37,101 bases of DNA from an uncultured Neglectibacter sp. (GTDB lineage: Bacteria > Bacillota > Clostridia > Oscillospirales > Acutalibacteraceae). Under the pieces are notes generated by a model that saw only the letters and a list, made by a program, of their open reading frames with translations, did no database searches and was not told the DNA's origin. The position numbers and the translations under genes are program-made. This document shows positions 1 through 6,876 of this stretch, piece by piece. The stretch covers positions 1 to 37,101 of the forward strand of contig CAJFEW010000028.1 in NCBI GenBank assembly GCA_904374805.1, read 5' to 3'. Position 1 is the first letter of the stretch; each line of letters opens with the position of its first letter.

Positions 1-234
1 GGTGGAGAAGGTGGTAAAGCCGCCGCAGACGCCGGTCTGCCAAAAGAGCTTGCCCCGCTCCCCCAGCAGGCGCTGGGAAAACAGGCCGCTGAGGAAACCG
101 ATGGCCACTGCGCCCAGAAAGTTGACGCAAAGAGTCCAAAGGGGAAACGCCCCTTTCCAGGGCAGCTGGCTGATCCCATAGCGGCCCATGGCTCCCAGGG
201 CGCCTCCTGCTCCCACCAAAAGCAGCCCCTGCAT
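1..234 (-). CDS. crcB: Fluoride ion channel CrcB/FluC (partial, C-terminus outside window)
   Basis: This is a small inner-membrane fluoride exporter that lowers cytoplasmic fluoride as a dual-topology dimer. The 78 visible residues begin MQGLLLVGAGGALGAMGRYG and carry the family's GGxxGAxxRY opening. They continue through a second hydrophobic segment with the NFLGAVAIGF motif (the pore-lining Asn) and reach GGFTTFST, the central segment that forms the Na+ site and pore. The gene runs off the left edge. The ATG at 234 is preceded by AAGGAGG. It starts 39 bases after ldh stops on the same strand, so the two may be co-transcribed. No fluoride riboswitch is visible before it. Family identification is strong; gene length and any second crcB copy cannot be judged. 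Confidence 0.9.
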   Translation of the reverse strand, partial: MQGLLLVGAGGALGAMGRYGISQLPWKGAFPLWTLCVNFLGAVAIGFLSGLFSQRLLGERGKLFWQTGVCGGFTTFST

Positions 235-273
235 TTCCCATTCCTCCTTCTCAAGCAGCCCGCACAAAGAACC

Positions 274-1224
274 TTACAGCTCCAGGCCCTGGTAATTTTC
301 CCGCAAAATGTCGCAGGAGGTCTGGAACTTGGCCCGCTCCTCCTCCGTCAGGTTCAGTTCCAAAATCCGGTCTACCCCGTTTCGGTTCACAAGACAGGGC
401 ACCCCTGCGTACACGTCCCGCTGGCCATATTGCCCCCGCAGCCGGGCGGACACAGTGAGCACGCTGTTCTCATTGGAGAGCACCGCCCGCACAATGCGGA
501 CCAGGGCCATACCAATGCCGTAGTAGGTGGCCCGCTTAGCCTGGATAATCTTCTGAGCGGCATCCCGCACCTCCAGGCTGATCTTCTGCATCTCCTCCAG
601 GCAGAACTTCCCCTGGGACTGTTCGCAGATATCCACCACAGACTTGGTGGCCACCATGGCCTGGCTCCAGGGCACAAACTCGCTGTCCCCATGCTCGCCC
701 ATCACATAGGCGTGAACATTGCGGGGATCCACCGTGAAGTACTCTCCCAGCAGGTACCGCAGGCGGGCCGTATCCAAGGTGGTTCCCGTGCCGAACACCC
801 GGTTGGCATTAAAACCGGACAGCTCGTAGGTGACCCGGGTCATAACGTCCACCGGATTGGTGGCCACCAGGAAAATGCCCCCAAAGCCGGAGCGGGTGAC
901 GGGCCCGATGATGGACTGGAACACGGCCGCGTTCCGCTTGAGCAAATCCAGCCGGGACTCCCCCGGCTTCTGGCTGACCCCGGCGCAAATGACCACGATG
1001 TCCGCGTCGGCACAGTCGCTGTACTCCCCAGCGTATATCTTCATACTGGAGCTGGCAAAGGCCACCCCGTGGTTTAAGTCCATGGCCTCTCCCTCAGCCC
1101 GCTGCTTGTCAATATCCACCAGCACCAGCTCATCACACACCGAGCGGTTTAAGGCGGAGTAGGCAAAGCTCATGCCCACCATGCCGGTGCCCACTACCAC
1201 TACTTTCCGTCTGTTACCTACCAT
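274..1224 (-). CDS. ldh: L-lactate dehydrogenase
   Basis: This cytoplasmic enzyme reduces pyruvate to L-lactate with NADH, which regenerates NAD+ in fermentation. The 316 residues match the usual family length. The Rossmann motif VVVGTGMVGMSFAYSAL is at about residues 8-24, followed by the NAD-ribose Asp in LVLVDID. The substrate-loop region DLLKRNAAVF is near 93-102, LDTARLRYLL carries the substrate-binding Arg near 154, and the catalytic His is in GEHGDSE at about 178. Motifs favour LDH over malate dehydrogenase, although the two families are close. The ATG at 1224 has a GGAAGGGA ribosome site. A promoter with -10 TACAAT lies about 135 bases upstream. I saw no convincing Rex operator. Confidence 0.93.
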   Translation of the reverse strand: MVGNRRKVVVVGTGMVGMSFAYSALNRSVCDELVLVDIDKQRAEGEAMDLNHGVAFASSSMKIYAGEYSDCADADIVVICAGVSQKPGESRLDLLKRNAAVFQSIIGPVTRSGFGGIFLVATNPVDVMTRVTYELSGFNANRVFGTGTTLDTARLRYLLGEYFTVDPRNVHAYVMGEHGDSEFVPWSQAMVATKSVVDICEQSQGKFCLEEMQKISLEVRDAAQKIIQAKRATYYGIGMALVRIVRAVLSNENSVLTVSARLRGQYGQRDVYAGVPCLVNRNGVDRILELNLTEEERAKFQTSCDILRENYQGLEL

Positions 1225-1359
1225 TGCTGCGTCCCTTCCTTTCCTGTTTGGGTGTATGTCCTTTCCCCTGGAAGCCGCCCGTTTCGGGCAGTGTTCCCCC
1301 CGGGCGAACCACAGATCTAGTATGGGAAAGATTTCCCTGCCCTATTCTGTCCTGCTCCT

Positions 1360-1388
1360 ATTGTAGCGTAGAACTCCCTCCGGCGCAA
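1360..1388 (-). promoter_or_regulatory. Probable sigma-A promoter of ldh
   Basis: Read on the minus strand, TTGCGC (1383-1388) and TACAAT (1360-1365) are separated by 17 bases. Transcription would start near 1353, leaving a leader of about 130 bases before ldh. Confidence 0.6.
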
Positions 1389-1469
1389 GGGCCCGTGCCC
1401 GCTGAAAAAATGGCTTGTCCCCAGCCCTTCCCTTTCCACAAAGCGACAGGACATTCTCCCCGCCCCCTC

Positions 1470-1475
1470 TATAAT
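1470..1475 (+). promoter_or_regulatory. -10 box of the spoIIGA-sigE promoter
   Basis: TATAAT lies on the plus strand with no good -35 at 17 bases. In Bacillus the spoIIG promoter has an abnormal spacer and depends on Spo0A. Here GCGACAGG at 1443-1450 only partly resembles a reversed Spo0A box, so Spo0A control is inferred from the gene, not shown. The predicted start is near 1481-1483. Confidence 0.5.
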
Positions 1476-1481
1476 AGAAGA

Positions 1482-1596
1482 GGGATGAGCAAAGGAAGGC
1501 TTTGCCAAACGCCAGCACACAGTCGCGGGAACGCGCCTCCACGCACACCCTCTATTGCCGGGCGCTCTGCCAGTAAAGGAGCATTTTGCTCATCCC
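1482..1596 (+). promoter_or_regulatory. Structured 5' leader of spoIIGA
   Basis: GGGATGAGCAAA at 1482-1493 is the exact reverse complement of TTTGCTCATCCC at 1585-1596. The first arm coincides with the predicted transcript 5' end and the second ends about 15 bases before the ribosome site. The 91 bases between contain a CGCG-GGAA-CGCG tetraloop hairpin. I do not recognise a known riboswitch class. Confidence 0.45.
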
Positions 1597-1623
1597 GATA
1601 CCAGAGAACGGGAGGGATTGGAT

Positions 1624-2460
1624 GTGACCGTGTACGCGGACGTGCTGTTCCTGGTGAATCTCTATGTGGACTTTTTCCTGCTGTGGTGCGACGACCGGGT
1701 GCTCCGGCTGCAGACCGGCGTCTGGCGGCTGTTGGGCGGCGCGCTGACAGGGGCCCTCTGTTCCTTGGCCTGCCTCCTCCCGGGACAGCCTGCTTGGGCC
1801 TCGTTTCTCTGGGGCGGGATCTCGGCTGTGCTCACTGCCGGGGCGGCGTTTCTCCCCCGGCCCCCTCGGATCTTTCTGCAGGCTTCCCTGTGCCTGTGGG
1901 GGCTTTCCCTGCTGCTGGCGGGCCTGTGCCTGTTCCTCATTCAGTGGGCCGCCCCGGGAAATATGGCGGTAGTGGGCCATGCGGTGTATCTGGACCTCTC
2001 CCCTTTTCTCCTGTTTGGGGGCACCGTGGGCGCCTACGGGCTTTTCTGGCTGTTTCAAAAGCTCTTCCAGCAGGAAGACCTGGCGGGCCGGACCTGCCGC
2101 CTGCTCCTGGAACAGGGAGGCAAGCAGGTGATTCTCTGGGCCCGGGCGGACACGGGGAGCACCCTGCGGGAACCCTTTTCTGGCCTGCCGGTGATTGTCT
2201 GTCAGGCGGAAGCCTTGGGGGACTTGGCCCCGCCTGGGTGGGAAACTCTCTTGCAGGGGGAACCGCCTGAAGGAAACACCCTGCGCCTGGTGCCCTTTGA
2301 CAGCGTGGGGGGATCCGGGGTGCTCCCCGCCTTCCGGCCAGAGAGGGTCTGCCGGCTTCCGGAAAAAAAGCCCCTGCCCTGCTATGTGGCCCTGTGGGCG
2401 CAACACTTTCCTGCGGGAGAGTTTCAAGCCCTGTACAACCCGGATCAGTTTCCGGAGTGA
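1624..2460 (+). CDS. spoIIGA: Sporulation sigma-E factor-processing peptidase SpoIIGA
   Basis: SpoIIGA is the membrane-bound aspartic protease that cleaves pro-sigma-E in the mother cell after septation. I place the start at GTG 1624 ([20 protein letters not shown]), because GGGAGG lies 7-8 bases upstream and this N-terminus matches the family; an in-frame ATG at 1555 has neither. The first ~145 residues hold five or so hydrophobic segments. The cytoplasmic C-terminal half carries [14 protein letters not shown], with the catalytic Asp at about 176 in the DTG motif. At 278 residues it is slightly shorter than the ~300-residue Bacillus protein. sigE follows 44 bases later. The pairing with sigE makes the call secure despite the usual low conservation of SpoIIGA. 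Confidence 0.92.
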   Translation: MTVYADVLFLVNLYVDFFLLWCDDRVLRLQTGVWRLLGGALTGALCSLACLLPGQPAWASFLWGGISAVLTAGAAFLPRPPRIFLQASLCLWGLSLLLAGLCLFLIQWAAPGNMAVVGHAVYLDLSPFLLFGGTVGAYGLFWLFQKLFQQEDLAGRTCRLLLEQGGKQVILWARADTGSTLREPFSGLPVIVCQAEALGDLAPPGWETLLQGEPPEGNTLRLVPFDSVGGSGVLPAFRPERVCRLPEKKPLPCYVALWAQHFPAGEFQALYNPDQFPE

Positions 2461-2504
2461 CACGTCCCGGAAAACCCGGTATTTTATCCTCAGGAGGTAC
2501 TCCC

Positions 2505-3218
2505 ATGCTCTCACGTTTTTTTCACGCGCTGCTGGCCACCATCCGCCGGCTCTTCTCCCAAGGCAGCCGCCAATGCCACTACATTCACGGCTCGGAAACC
2601 CTGCCCCCTCCTCTGACGAAGGAGGAAGAGGCACAGGTTCTGGAAAACATCCGCCAGGGGGCCCCCGGCGCCCGAGAGCCGCTGATCACGCACAACCTGC
2701 GGCTGGTGGTGTACATCGCCAAAAAGTTTGAAAGCCCCGGCGCCAATGTGGAAGATCTCATTTCCATTGGCACCATCGGGCTGATTAAAGCGGTCAACAC
2801 CTTCCAGGTGGACCGGAACATCAAGCTGGCCACCTACGCCTCCCGGTGCATTGAAAACGAAATTCTCATGTACCTGCGCAAAAGCTCCCAGCTGCGGCAC
2901 GAAGTTTCCATCGACGACCCTCTGCACGTGGACTGGGACGGCAACGAGCTGCTGCTCTCAGACCTGCTGGGCAGCGACCCAGACGCCGTCAACCGGGACA
3001 TCGAGCAAGAGGCGGAAATGAACTTGCTGCGCAGCGCTGTGGACCGGCTTTCCCCCCGGGAGAAAAAGATCATGGTCCTTCGATTTGGTTTGGGCTCCTC
3101 CCGGGAGCACACCCAAAAAGAGGTAGCCGACCAGCTGGGCATCTCCCAATCCTACATATCCCGGCTGGAAAAGAGGATCATTCACCGGCTGCGCCGAGAT
3201 TTGGAAAAGGCGGGTTGA
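2505..3218 (+). CDS. sigE: RNA polymerase sporulation sigma factor SigE (pro-sigma-E)
   Basis: SigE is the mother-cell sigma factor of early engulfment, made as an inactive precursor and activated by SpoIIGA. The ATG at 2505 sits behind CAGGAGG and gives 237 residues, matching the Bacillus 239. The hydrophobic/basic pro-sequence [20 protein letters not shown] is followed by the cleavage-site neighbourhood [12 protein letters not shown]. Region 2 is nearly invariant: [31 protein letters not shown], then [19 protein letters not shown]. Region 4 ends in the helix-turn-helix [22 protein letters not shown] longer frame from 2394 overlaps spoIIGA and is not needed. sigG, usually next to sigE, is not here; a terminator follows at 3242. 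Confidence 0.96.
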   Translation: MLSRFFHALLATIRRLFSQGSRQCHYIHGSETLPPPLTKEEEAQVLENIRQGAPGAREPLITHNLRLVVYIAKKFESPGANVEDLISIGTIGLIKAVNTFQVDRNIKLATYASRCIENEILMYLRKSSQLRHEVSIDDPLHVDWDGNELLLSDLLGSDPDAVNRDIEQEAEMNLLRSAVDRLSPREKKIMVLRFGLGSSREHTQKEVADQLGISQSYISRLEKRIIHRLRRDLEKAG

Positions 3219-3241
3219 ATCTTTTCCCGCAGACACGAGAA

Positions 3242-3280
3242 AGCAGGGGCGTCCCCAAAGGGAAACGCCCCTGCTTTTTG
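3242..3280 (+). terminator. Rho-independent terminator after sigE
   Basis: An 11-bp perfect stem (3242-3252 with 3265-3275) encloses a 12-base loop and is followed by a T run. It ends the spoIIGA-sigE unit. Confidence 0.85.
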
Positions 3281-3352
3281 CCGCCTTTCTCCGGAGAAGA
3301 ACCCGGCCCTGCCGCAGTCCCGTTACCATTCCAGCCCGCAACCGCGTTGCGA

Positions 3353-3391
3353 AAAAAGGAAACAGGCGCCTGCACGGGGCAGGACGCCTGT
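3353..3391 (-). terminator. Terminator of the 63-residue orphan gene
   Basis: On the minus strand an ACAGGCG...CGCCTGT hairpin (3362-3391), extended by TCCTGC/GCAGG pairing, is followed by TTCCTTTTTT. It lies 36 bases after the stop codon at 3427. Confidence 0.65.
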
Positions 3392-3426
3392 CAAAGGAAA
3401 ACCCCCAAGAGCTGAAGAAGGGAAAG

Positions 3427-3618
3427 TCAGCCCTTGCGCTTATGAAAGCTGAACACAGAACCCAGCAGAGACTGGGGACGCTCCATCGCGCGAATGTCCT
3501 GCTCCACAAAGGCCACGGGCTGAATGCCATTTTGCACCACCAACCGGGTGGACCGCTGCTGGGACAGGGCGTAGTCGTAATTTCTTATAGTAACAGGCTG
3601 CTCTACAAAATTAAACAT
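3427..3618 (-). CDS. Small protein of unknown function, 63 residues
   Basis: I do not recognise this protein. The ATG at 3618 has AGGAAG seven bases upstream; an in-frame ATG 8 codons earlier would put that ribosome site inside the gene. It begins MFNFVEQPVTIRNYDYALSQ and ends in a basic HKRKG, with no Cys, signal peptide or membrane segment. The middle, TRLVVQNGIQPVAFVEQDIR, looks like two beta strands. It has its own consensus promoter (3723-3751), a structured leader of about 100 bases and a terminator, so it is an independently regulated single gene. That makes chance ORF status unlikely. Its position downstream of and convergent with sigE invites a sporulation role, but nothing in the sequence shows one. 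Confidence 0.7.
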   Translation of the reverse strand: MFNFVEQPVTIRNYDYALSQQRSTRLVVQNGIQPVAFVEQDIRAMERPQSLLGSVFSFHKRKG

Positions 3619-3667
3619 ATCATTTCTTCCTTTCATCCGCAAAGCAGGAGTGATAAATTTGTGTCTC

Positions 3668-3712
3668 AGTGGAGGACACTTTCCACAGGTGGAAGTTTCT
3701 TTCGTCCTCTTT
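3668..3712 (-). promoter_or_regulatory. Nested stem-loop in the leader of the 63-residue gene
   Basis: An outer GAGGAC/GTCCTC pairing encloses an inner TTCCAC/GTGGAA hairpin, within the predicted 5' leader on the minus strand. On the plus strand it is followed by TTTTTAC. It could be an RNA regulatory element or a weak terminator of upstream readthrough. Confidence 0.35.
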
Positions 3713-3722
3713 TTACATTGTT

Positions 3723-3751
3723 ATTCTAACATATCTTTGCGGAATTTTCAA
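3723..3751 (-). promoter_or_regulatory. Sigma-A promoter of the 63-residue gene
   Basis: On the minus strand TTGAAA (3746-3751) and TAGAAT (3723-3728) are separated by exactly 17 bases. The surrounding DNA is AT-rich, unlike its neighbours. Confidence 0.7.
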
Positions 3752-3903
3752 CATCTTTGGATGATTTTTACAAAATATTTTTTGAAATCCCGAACTTTCA
3801 TTTTTTACCCTGTTCCACCCGTTTTTCTGGGGAAAACACACCGTTTGGTGCACAGATGCCTCTCCAAAGTTGCAATTCCTCTGGTGCGCTAGTACTATAA
3901 AGC

Positions 3904-3942
3904 AAAAAAATCCCCAGAAAAGAGGCCTGGCCCTCCTCTGGG
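3904..3942 (-). terminator. Probable terminator downstream of the SLOG gene
   Basis: On the minus strand CCCAGA/TCTGGG with an inner GAGG/CCTC pairing is followed by GATTTTTTT. It lies about 175 bases beyond the stop at 4117, so the transcript would have a long 3' end. Confidence 0.55.
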
Positions 3943-4116
3943 AAACCTCTATTTTTCCTCCCTCGCAGCCGGGGCGAGCGCAGGGCCATACGCCTCTCCC
4001 ACGGGGAAACAGGGAAGGCTGGACCCCGCCCCTGAACAAGCCCCTTCGCAAGAGTTGCCCAGCGCCCTCATCCCGGGGCCTGGCCCTCCTCCCCATTCTC
4101 TCACCCTTTTCTCCCC

Positions 4117-4599
4117 TCACAGTTTTTCCGCCAAGTTGCTCACCTGCAGGCCCTGGTTCCGGGCGTACTGCACCGTGTACGCGGTGCCGCCCCGCTGGGT
4201 CACCTGGTAGCAGATGCAGTAGGCACTGTGCTCTACCAAGTACCGGTTCCGGCGCATCATGCAGCCTCGCTGACATTGGGTTCCCGTATAGATCACTTGA
4301 TCCGCCTGCCGCAGCAGAGCCCGGTACACTGCAGCATCCCGCTGACGCCATTTCTCCTCCTGGCCCACACAGGGCAGGACCAGCACCAATTCCAGGTCGG
4401 GCAGATACTCCGCCCGCATGCGCAGCACCTCTTGGGCCGCCATGGTGTCAAAGCCCAGGGCGCCTCCCGCTAAAAAGGAGTGGACCCCCTGTTCTGCCAA
4501 CCGGAGAATTTCCTCCCGCAATCTGCGCCGGATCCACAGGCCATCTTGGGCCGGGATATTCCGGTGCCCTGTAAAACAGCAGCTCGTTTCCCGCTCCAT
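4117..4599 (-). CDS. SLOG-family protein, YpsA/DUF1273-like
   Basis: SLOG proteins have a Rossmann-like fold thought to bind nucleotides or nucleotide-derived signals. YpsA of Bacillus affects cell division and stress, but its ligand is unsettled. The 160 residues contain CCFTGHRNIP at about 6-15, HSFLAGGALGFDTMAAQEVL near 40-59 (the GG-hhG-D ligand loop), LVLVLPC near 72-78 and YLVEHSAYCICYQVTQRGGT near 121-140. These are the family's conserved blocks in order. The start is ATG 4599, with AAAGGAGG about 9 bases upstream; the in-frame ATG at 4623 has no site. It has its own promoter at 4647. No membrane segment is present. The family call is firm; the cellular role is unknown. Confidence 0.85.
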   Translation of the reverse strand: MERETSCCFTGHRNIPAQDGLWIRRRLREEILRLAEQGVHSFLAGGALGFDTMAAQEVLRMRAEYLPDLELVLVLPCVGQEEKWRQRDAAVYRALLRQADQVIYTGTQCQRGCMMRRNRYLVEHSAYCICYQVTQRGGTAYTVQYARNQGLQVSNLAEKL

Positions 4600-4646
4600 T
4601 GGGGGTTTCCTCCTTTCAGGCATCCTTTGCTCATTGGTTCTGTTTT

Positions 4647-4675
4647 AGCATACCAGCTGTCTTTGGGAAAGTCAA
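4647..4675 (-). promoter_or_regulatory. Sigma-A promoter of the SLOG gene
   Basis: On the minus strand TTGACT (4670-4675) is 17 bases from TATGCT (4647-4652). The start codon is about 40 bases downstream. Confidence 0.7.
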
Positions 4676-4696
4676 ATGCTTCTCCCTTTTGCCCAG

Positions 4697-4725
4697 CAAA
4701 AAAGCGGCTCCCTTAGGAACCGCTT
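4697..4725 (-). terminator. Terminator of the scaffold-GGGtGRT operon
   Basis: On the minus strand AAGCGGTTCC and GGAGCCGCTT pair around a four-base loop (4702-4725), followed by TTTTTT. The stop codon is at 4756. Confidence 0.85.
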
Positions 4726-4755
4726 CTTTTCCGAACTTATGAAACCAAAGGAATT

Positions 4756-5763
4756 TTATTTGGTGCCTTCGTAAACAGCCACAGCGCAAGCCACGGTGGC
4801 GCCCACCATGGGGTTGTTGCCCATGCCGATCAGGCCCATCATTTCCACGTGAGCAGGCACGGAAGAGGAACCAGCGAACTGGGCGTCGCCGTGCATACGG
4901 CCCATGGAGTCGGTCAGGCCGTAAGAAGCGGGGCCGGCAGCCATGTTGTCGGGATGGAGGGTACGGCCGGTGCCGCCGCCGGAAGCCACGGAGAAGTACT
5001 TCTTGCCGTTTTCCAGGGCCCACTTCTTATAGGTGCCAGCCACCAAATGCTGGAACCGGGTGGGGTTGGTGGAGTTGCCGGTGATGGACACATCCACGCC
5101 CTCTTCCTTCATAATGGCCACGCCTTCCAGCACGTCGTTGGCGCCGTAGCACTTCACAGCAGCCCGCTCGCCGTCGGAGAAGGGCTTGGTCTCCACAATC
5201 TTCAGCTCGCCGGTGAAGAAGTCGTAGTCGGTCTTCACATAGGTAAAGCCGTTGATACGGGAGATGATGTAGGCAGCGTCCTTGCCCAGGCCGTTGAGGA
5301 TGATGCGCAGGGGCTCCTTGCGGGCGCGGTTGGCAGTCTTGGCGATGCCGATAGCACCCTCGGCAGCCGCGAAGGATTCGTGGCCAGCCAGGAAGGCGAA
5401 GCACTTGGTCTCATCCCGGAGCAGCATGGCGCCCAGGTTGCCGTGGCCCAAGCCCACGTTGCGCTGCTCGGCCACAGAGCCAGGCACGCAGAAGGCTTCC
5501 AGGCCAATGCCGATGGCCTCAGCAGCGTCGGCAGCGGTCTTTACGCCCTTCTTGATGGCCACAGCGCAGCCCAGGGTGTAAGCCCAGCCGGCGTTTTCAA
5601 AAGCGATGGGCTGCACGCCCTTGACGATTTCATAGGGATCAAAGCCCTTGCTCTTGCACAGCTCGCGAGCCTCTTCCAGGCTGCCGATGCCATACTCGGC
5701 AAGACACTTTTCGATTTTGGGCATTCTTCTTTCTTTGCCTTCAAACATGACGTCATTTGCCAT
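4756..5763 (-). CDS. GGGtGRT family protein
   Basis: This is a conserved protein of unknown biochemical function. It is named for its Gly-rich signature, seen here as VASGGGTGRTLHPDN in the C-terminal third, and is encoded beside a NifU-like iron-sulfur scaffold in many gut Clostridia. At 335 residues it is cytoplasmic and soluble, with no signal or membrane segment. It is rich in Gly/Ala blocks such as GLGHGNLGAMLLRDE and GNSTNPTRFQHLVAG. Conserved-looking Cys residues occur in KCFAFLAG, VKCYGAND and VACAVAVYE. The start at ATG 5763 is 34 bases after the scaffold gene ends, behind AAGGAGG, so the two form an operon from the promoter at 6562. A role in iron-sulfur cluster use is inferred from the pairing alone. 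Confidence 0.85.
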   Translation of the reverse strand: MANDVMFEGKERRMPKIEKCLAEYGIGSLEEARELCKSKGFDPYEIVKGVQPIAFENAGWAYTLGCAVAIKKGVKTAADAAEAIGIGLEAFCVPGSVAEQRNVGLGHGNLGAMLLRDETKCFAFLAGHESFAAAEGAIGIAKTANRARKEPLRIILNGLGKDAAYIISRINGFTYVKTDYDFFTGELKIVETKPFSDGERAAVKCYGANDVLEGVAIMKEEGVDVSITGNSTNPTRFQHLVAGTYKKWALENGKKYFSVASGGGTGRTLHPDNMAAGPASYGLTDSMGRMHGDAQFAGSSSVPAHVEMMGLIGMGNNPMVGATVACAVAVYEGTK

Positions 5764-5797
5764 TTGCTTGTCCTCCTTAGTTCATCCGCGTGGGGAA

Positions 5798-6490
5798 TTA
5801 TTCTTCTCTGGGGTCGATGTACTTGGCAGCGCCGTCAAACCGGCCGTACTGACCAATGTTGTTCTTATAAGCCTCGTCGGGAGAAACGCCGTGACGGATG
5901 TCCTCCAGCATCTTACCCACCTTGACAAACTGATAGCCAATGACCTCGCCCTCTTCATCGAGAGCCATCTTGATGACATAGCCTTCCGCCATTTCCATGT
6001 AGCGGACGCCCTTGAGGCCGGTGGAGAACATGGTGCCCACCTGGCTGCGCAGGCCCTTGCCCAGGTCTTCCAAGCTGGCGCCGATGGGCAGGCCGTCCTC
6101 GGAGAAAGCGGTCTGGCTGCGGCCGTAGGCCAGCTGCTTGAAGATTTCCCGCATGGCCACGTTGATGGCGTCGCACACCAGGTCGGTGTTCAGACACTCC
6201 AGCAGGGTTTTGCCGGGGAGGATTTCCGCAGCCATGGCGGCGGAGTGGGTCATGCCGGAGCAGCCCAGGGTCTCCACCAGAGCTTCCTGCACAATGCCCT
6301 CCTTCACATTCAGGGTCAGCTTGCAAGCGCCCTGCTGGGGAGCGCACCAGCCCACACCGTGGGACAGGCCGGAGATGTCGGAAATCTGGTAGGATTTCAC
6401 CCATTTGCCCTCTTCAGGAATGGGAGCCGGGCCGTGATGGGGGCCCTTCTTCACCGTGCACATATTTTCCACTTCATGGGAATAGTTCAT
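5798..6490 (-). CDS. Iron-sulfur cluster assembly scaffold protein (NifU N-terminal-like)
   Basis: This protein is related to IscU/NifU scaffolds, which hold nascent Fe-S clusters before transfer. The 230 residues start at ATG 6490 (MNYSHEVENM), preceded by AAAGGAG; upstream in-frame codons lack a site. Candidate cluster ligands are Cys in GWCAPQQGACKL, in the family-typical GCSGMTHSAAMAAE at about 93-106 (usual scaffold form GCxxSxASxS) and in NTDLVCDAINVA. The C-terminal part (about 135-230) is an extension absent from ordinary IscU, including VGTMFSTGLKGVRYMEMAEG. It is co-transcribed with the GGGtGRT gene. Whether it serves general Fe-S assembly or one dedicated client is unknown. Confidence 0.82.
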   Translation of the reverse strand: MNYSHEVENMCTVKKGPHHGPAPIPEEGKWVKSYQISDISGLSHGVGWCAPQQGACKLTLNVKEGIVQEALVETLGCSGMTHSAAMAAEILPGKTLLECLNTDLVCDAINVAMREIFKQLAYGRSQTAFSEDGLPIGASLEDLGKGLRSQVGTMFSTGLKGVRYMEMAEGYVIKMALDEEGEVIGYQFVKVGKMLEDIRHGVSPDEAYKNNIGQYGRFDGAAKYIDPREE

Positions 6491-6561
6491 ATTGGTACTC
6501 CTTTCGGTTTCAGTTTTCTTTCGGCCCGGCAAATCCCGGCCCGAAATACCAATCTGTGTTC

Positions 6562-6590
6562 ATTATAATCGGAAAAAGGCGGTTATTCAA
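6562..6590 (-). promoter_or_regulatory. Sigma-A promoter of the scaffold-GGGtGRT operon
   Basis: On the minus strand TTGAAT (6585-6590) and a perfect TATAAT (6562-6567) are 17 bases apart. It is among the best promoters in the window, suggesting strong expression. Confidence 0.8.
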
Positions 6591-6606
6591 GAGCTTTGCT
6601 GAAATT

Positions 6607-6876
6607 TTAACTATCGATCCCCGCCTCTTTGAGCACATCGTCCGGTTCCAGAGTGATGGAGCCGTCCTCCCGCACAAAGCAGGGAATGCCGATGCGGCCC
6701 TCTTCCCTGGCCTGCCGCAGCTCCTCCCGGGTATCCCGCAGTTTTAGAAACTCCCGCAGGTTGTCTGTGGACGCTGTAATCTCCACAAACTGGAAGTCCG
6801 TAAAGCCCTTTTGGGCAAACAGCTCCTGGGTCTCCCGGCAGCCGGAACAGATGGGGGATCCGTAAAATTTTACCAT
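6607..6876 (-). CDS. Glutaredoxin-like thioredoxin-fold protein
   Basis: This is a small redox protein of 89 residues. It begins MVKFYGSPICSGCRETQELF, a beta strand followed by a CSGC active site at residues 10-13 and an alpha helix. The cis-Pro of the fold is in RIGIPCFVREDGSITLE, and Cys also occurs right after that proline. Length and layout fit glutaredoxin-related proteins; ArsC/Spx-type proteins are longer. The substrate is unknown. The start codon overlaps the end of the histidine phosphatase gene by seven bases, so the two are translationally linked. A ribosome site (AAGAAAGGAGGGAG) lies inside the end of that gene. Confidence 0.78.
   Translation of the reverse strand: MVKFYGSPICSGCRETQELFAQKGFTDFQFVEITASTDNLREFLKLRDTREELRQAREEGRIGIPCFVREDGSITLEPDDVLKEAGIDS

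Larger units (their letters stand above)
1225..1623. other. Divergent intergenic region between ldh and spoIIGA
   Basis: This 399-base gap holds a minus-strand promoter for ldh, a plus-strand TATAAT box for spoIIGA and a long spoIIGA leader. The leader is bracketed by a 12-base inverted repeat. Open frames across it are GC-rich shadows with no ribosome sites or recognisable protein. Confidence 0.7.
3619..4116. other. Intergenic region with promoter, structured leader and terminator
   Basis: This 498-base gap contains the leader and promoter of the 63-residue gene (3619-3751), an AT-rich stretch (about 3750-3910) and the probable terminator of the SLOG gene (3904-3942). The rest, 3943-4116, is pyrimidine-rich on the plus strand. 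I see no convincing gene in it. Confidence 0.6.

Noticed and set aside
235-273. Fluoride riboswitch before crcB
   Set aside because: Only 39 bases separate crcB from ldh, too short for the aptamer, and no motif is seen.
430-1077. Long plus-strand ORF opposite ldh
   Set aside because: It is a shadow of ldh in GC-rich sequence; the minus-strand reading has all LDH motifs and a ribosome site.
1225-1400. Rex operator before ldh
   Set aside because: No TTGTGA-N6-TCACAA-like sequence was found near the promoter.
3713-4351. 212-codon minus-strand ORF in the intergenic region
   Set aside because: It covers a terminator and a promoter, overlaps the SLOG gene and has no family resemblance.
4849-5925. 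358-codon plus-strand ORF opposite the GGGtGRT gene
   Set aside because: It mirrors a conserved minus-strand gene with a strong Shine-Dalgarno sequence; the plus-strand product has no recognisable domain.
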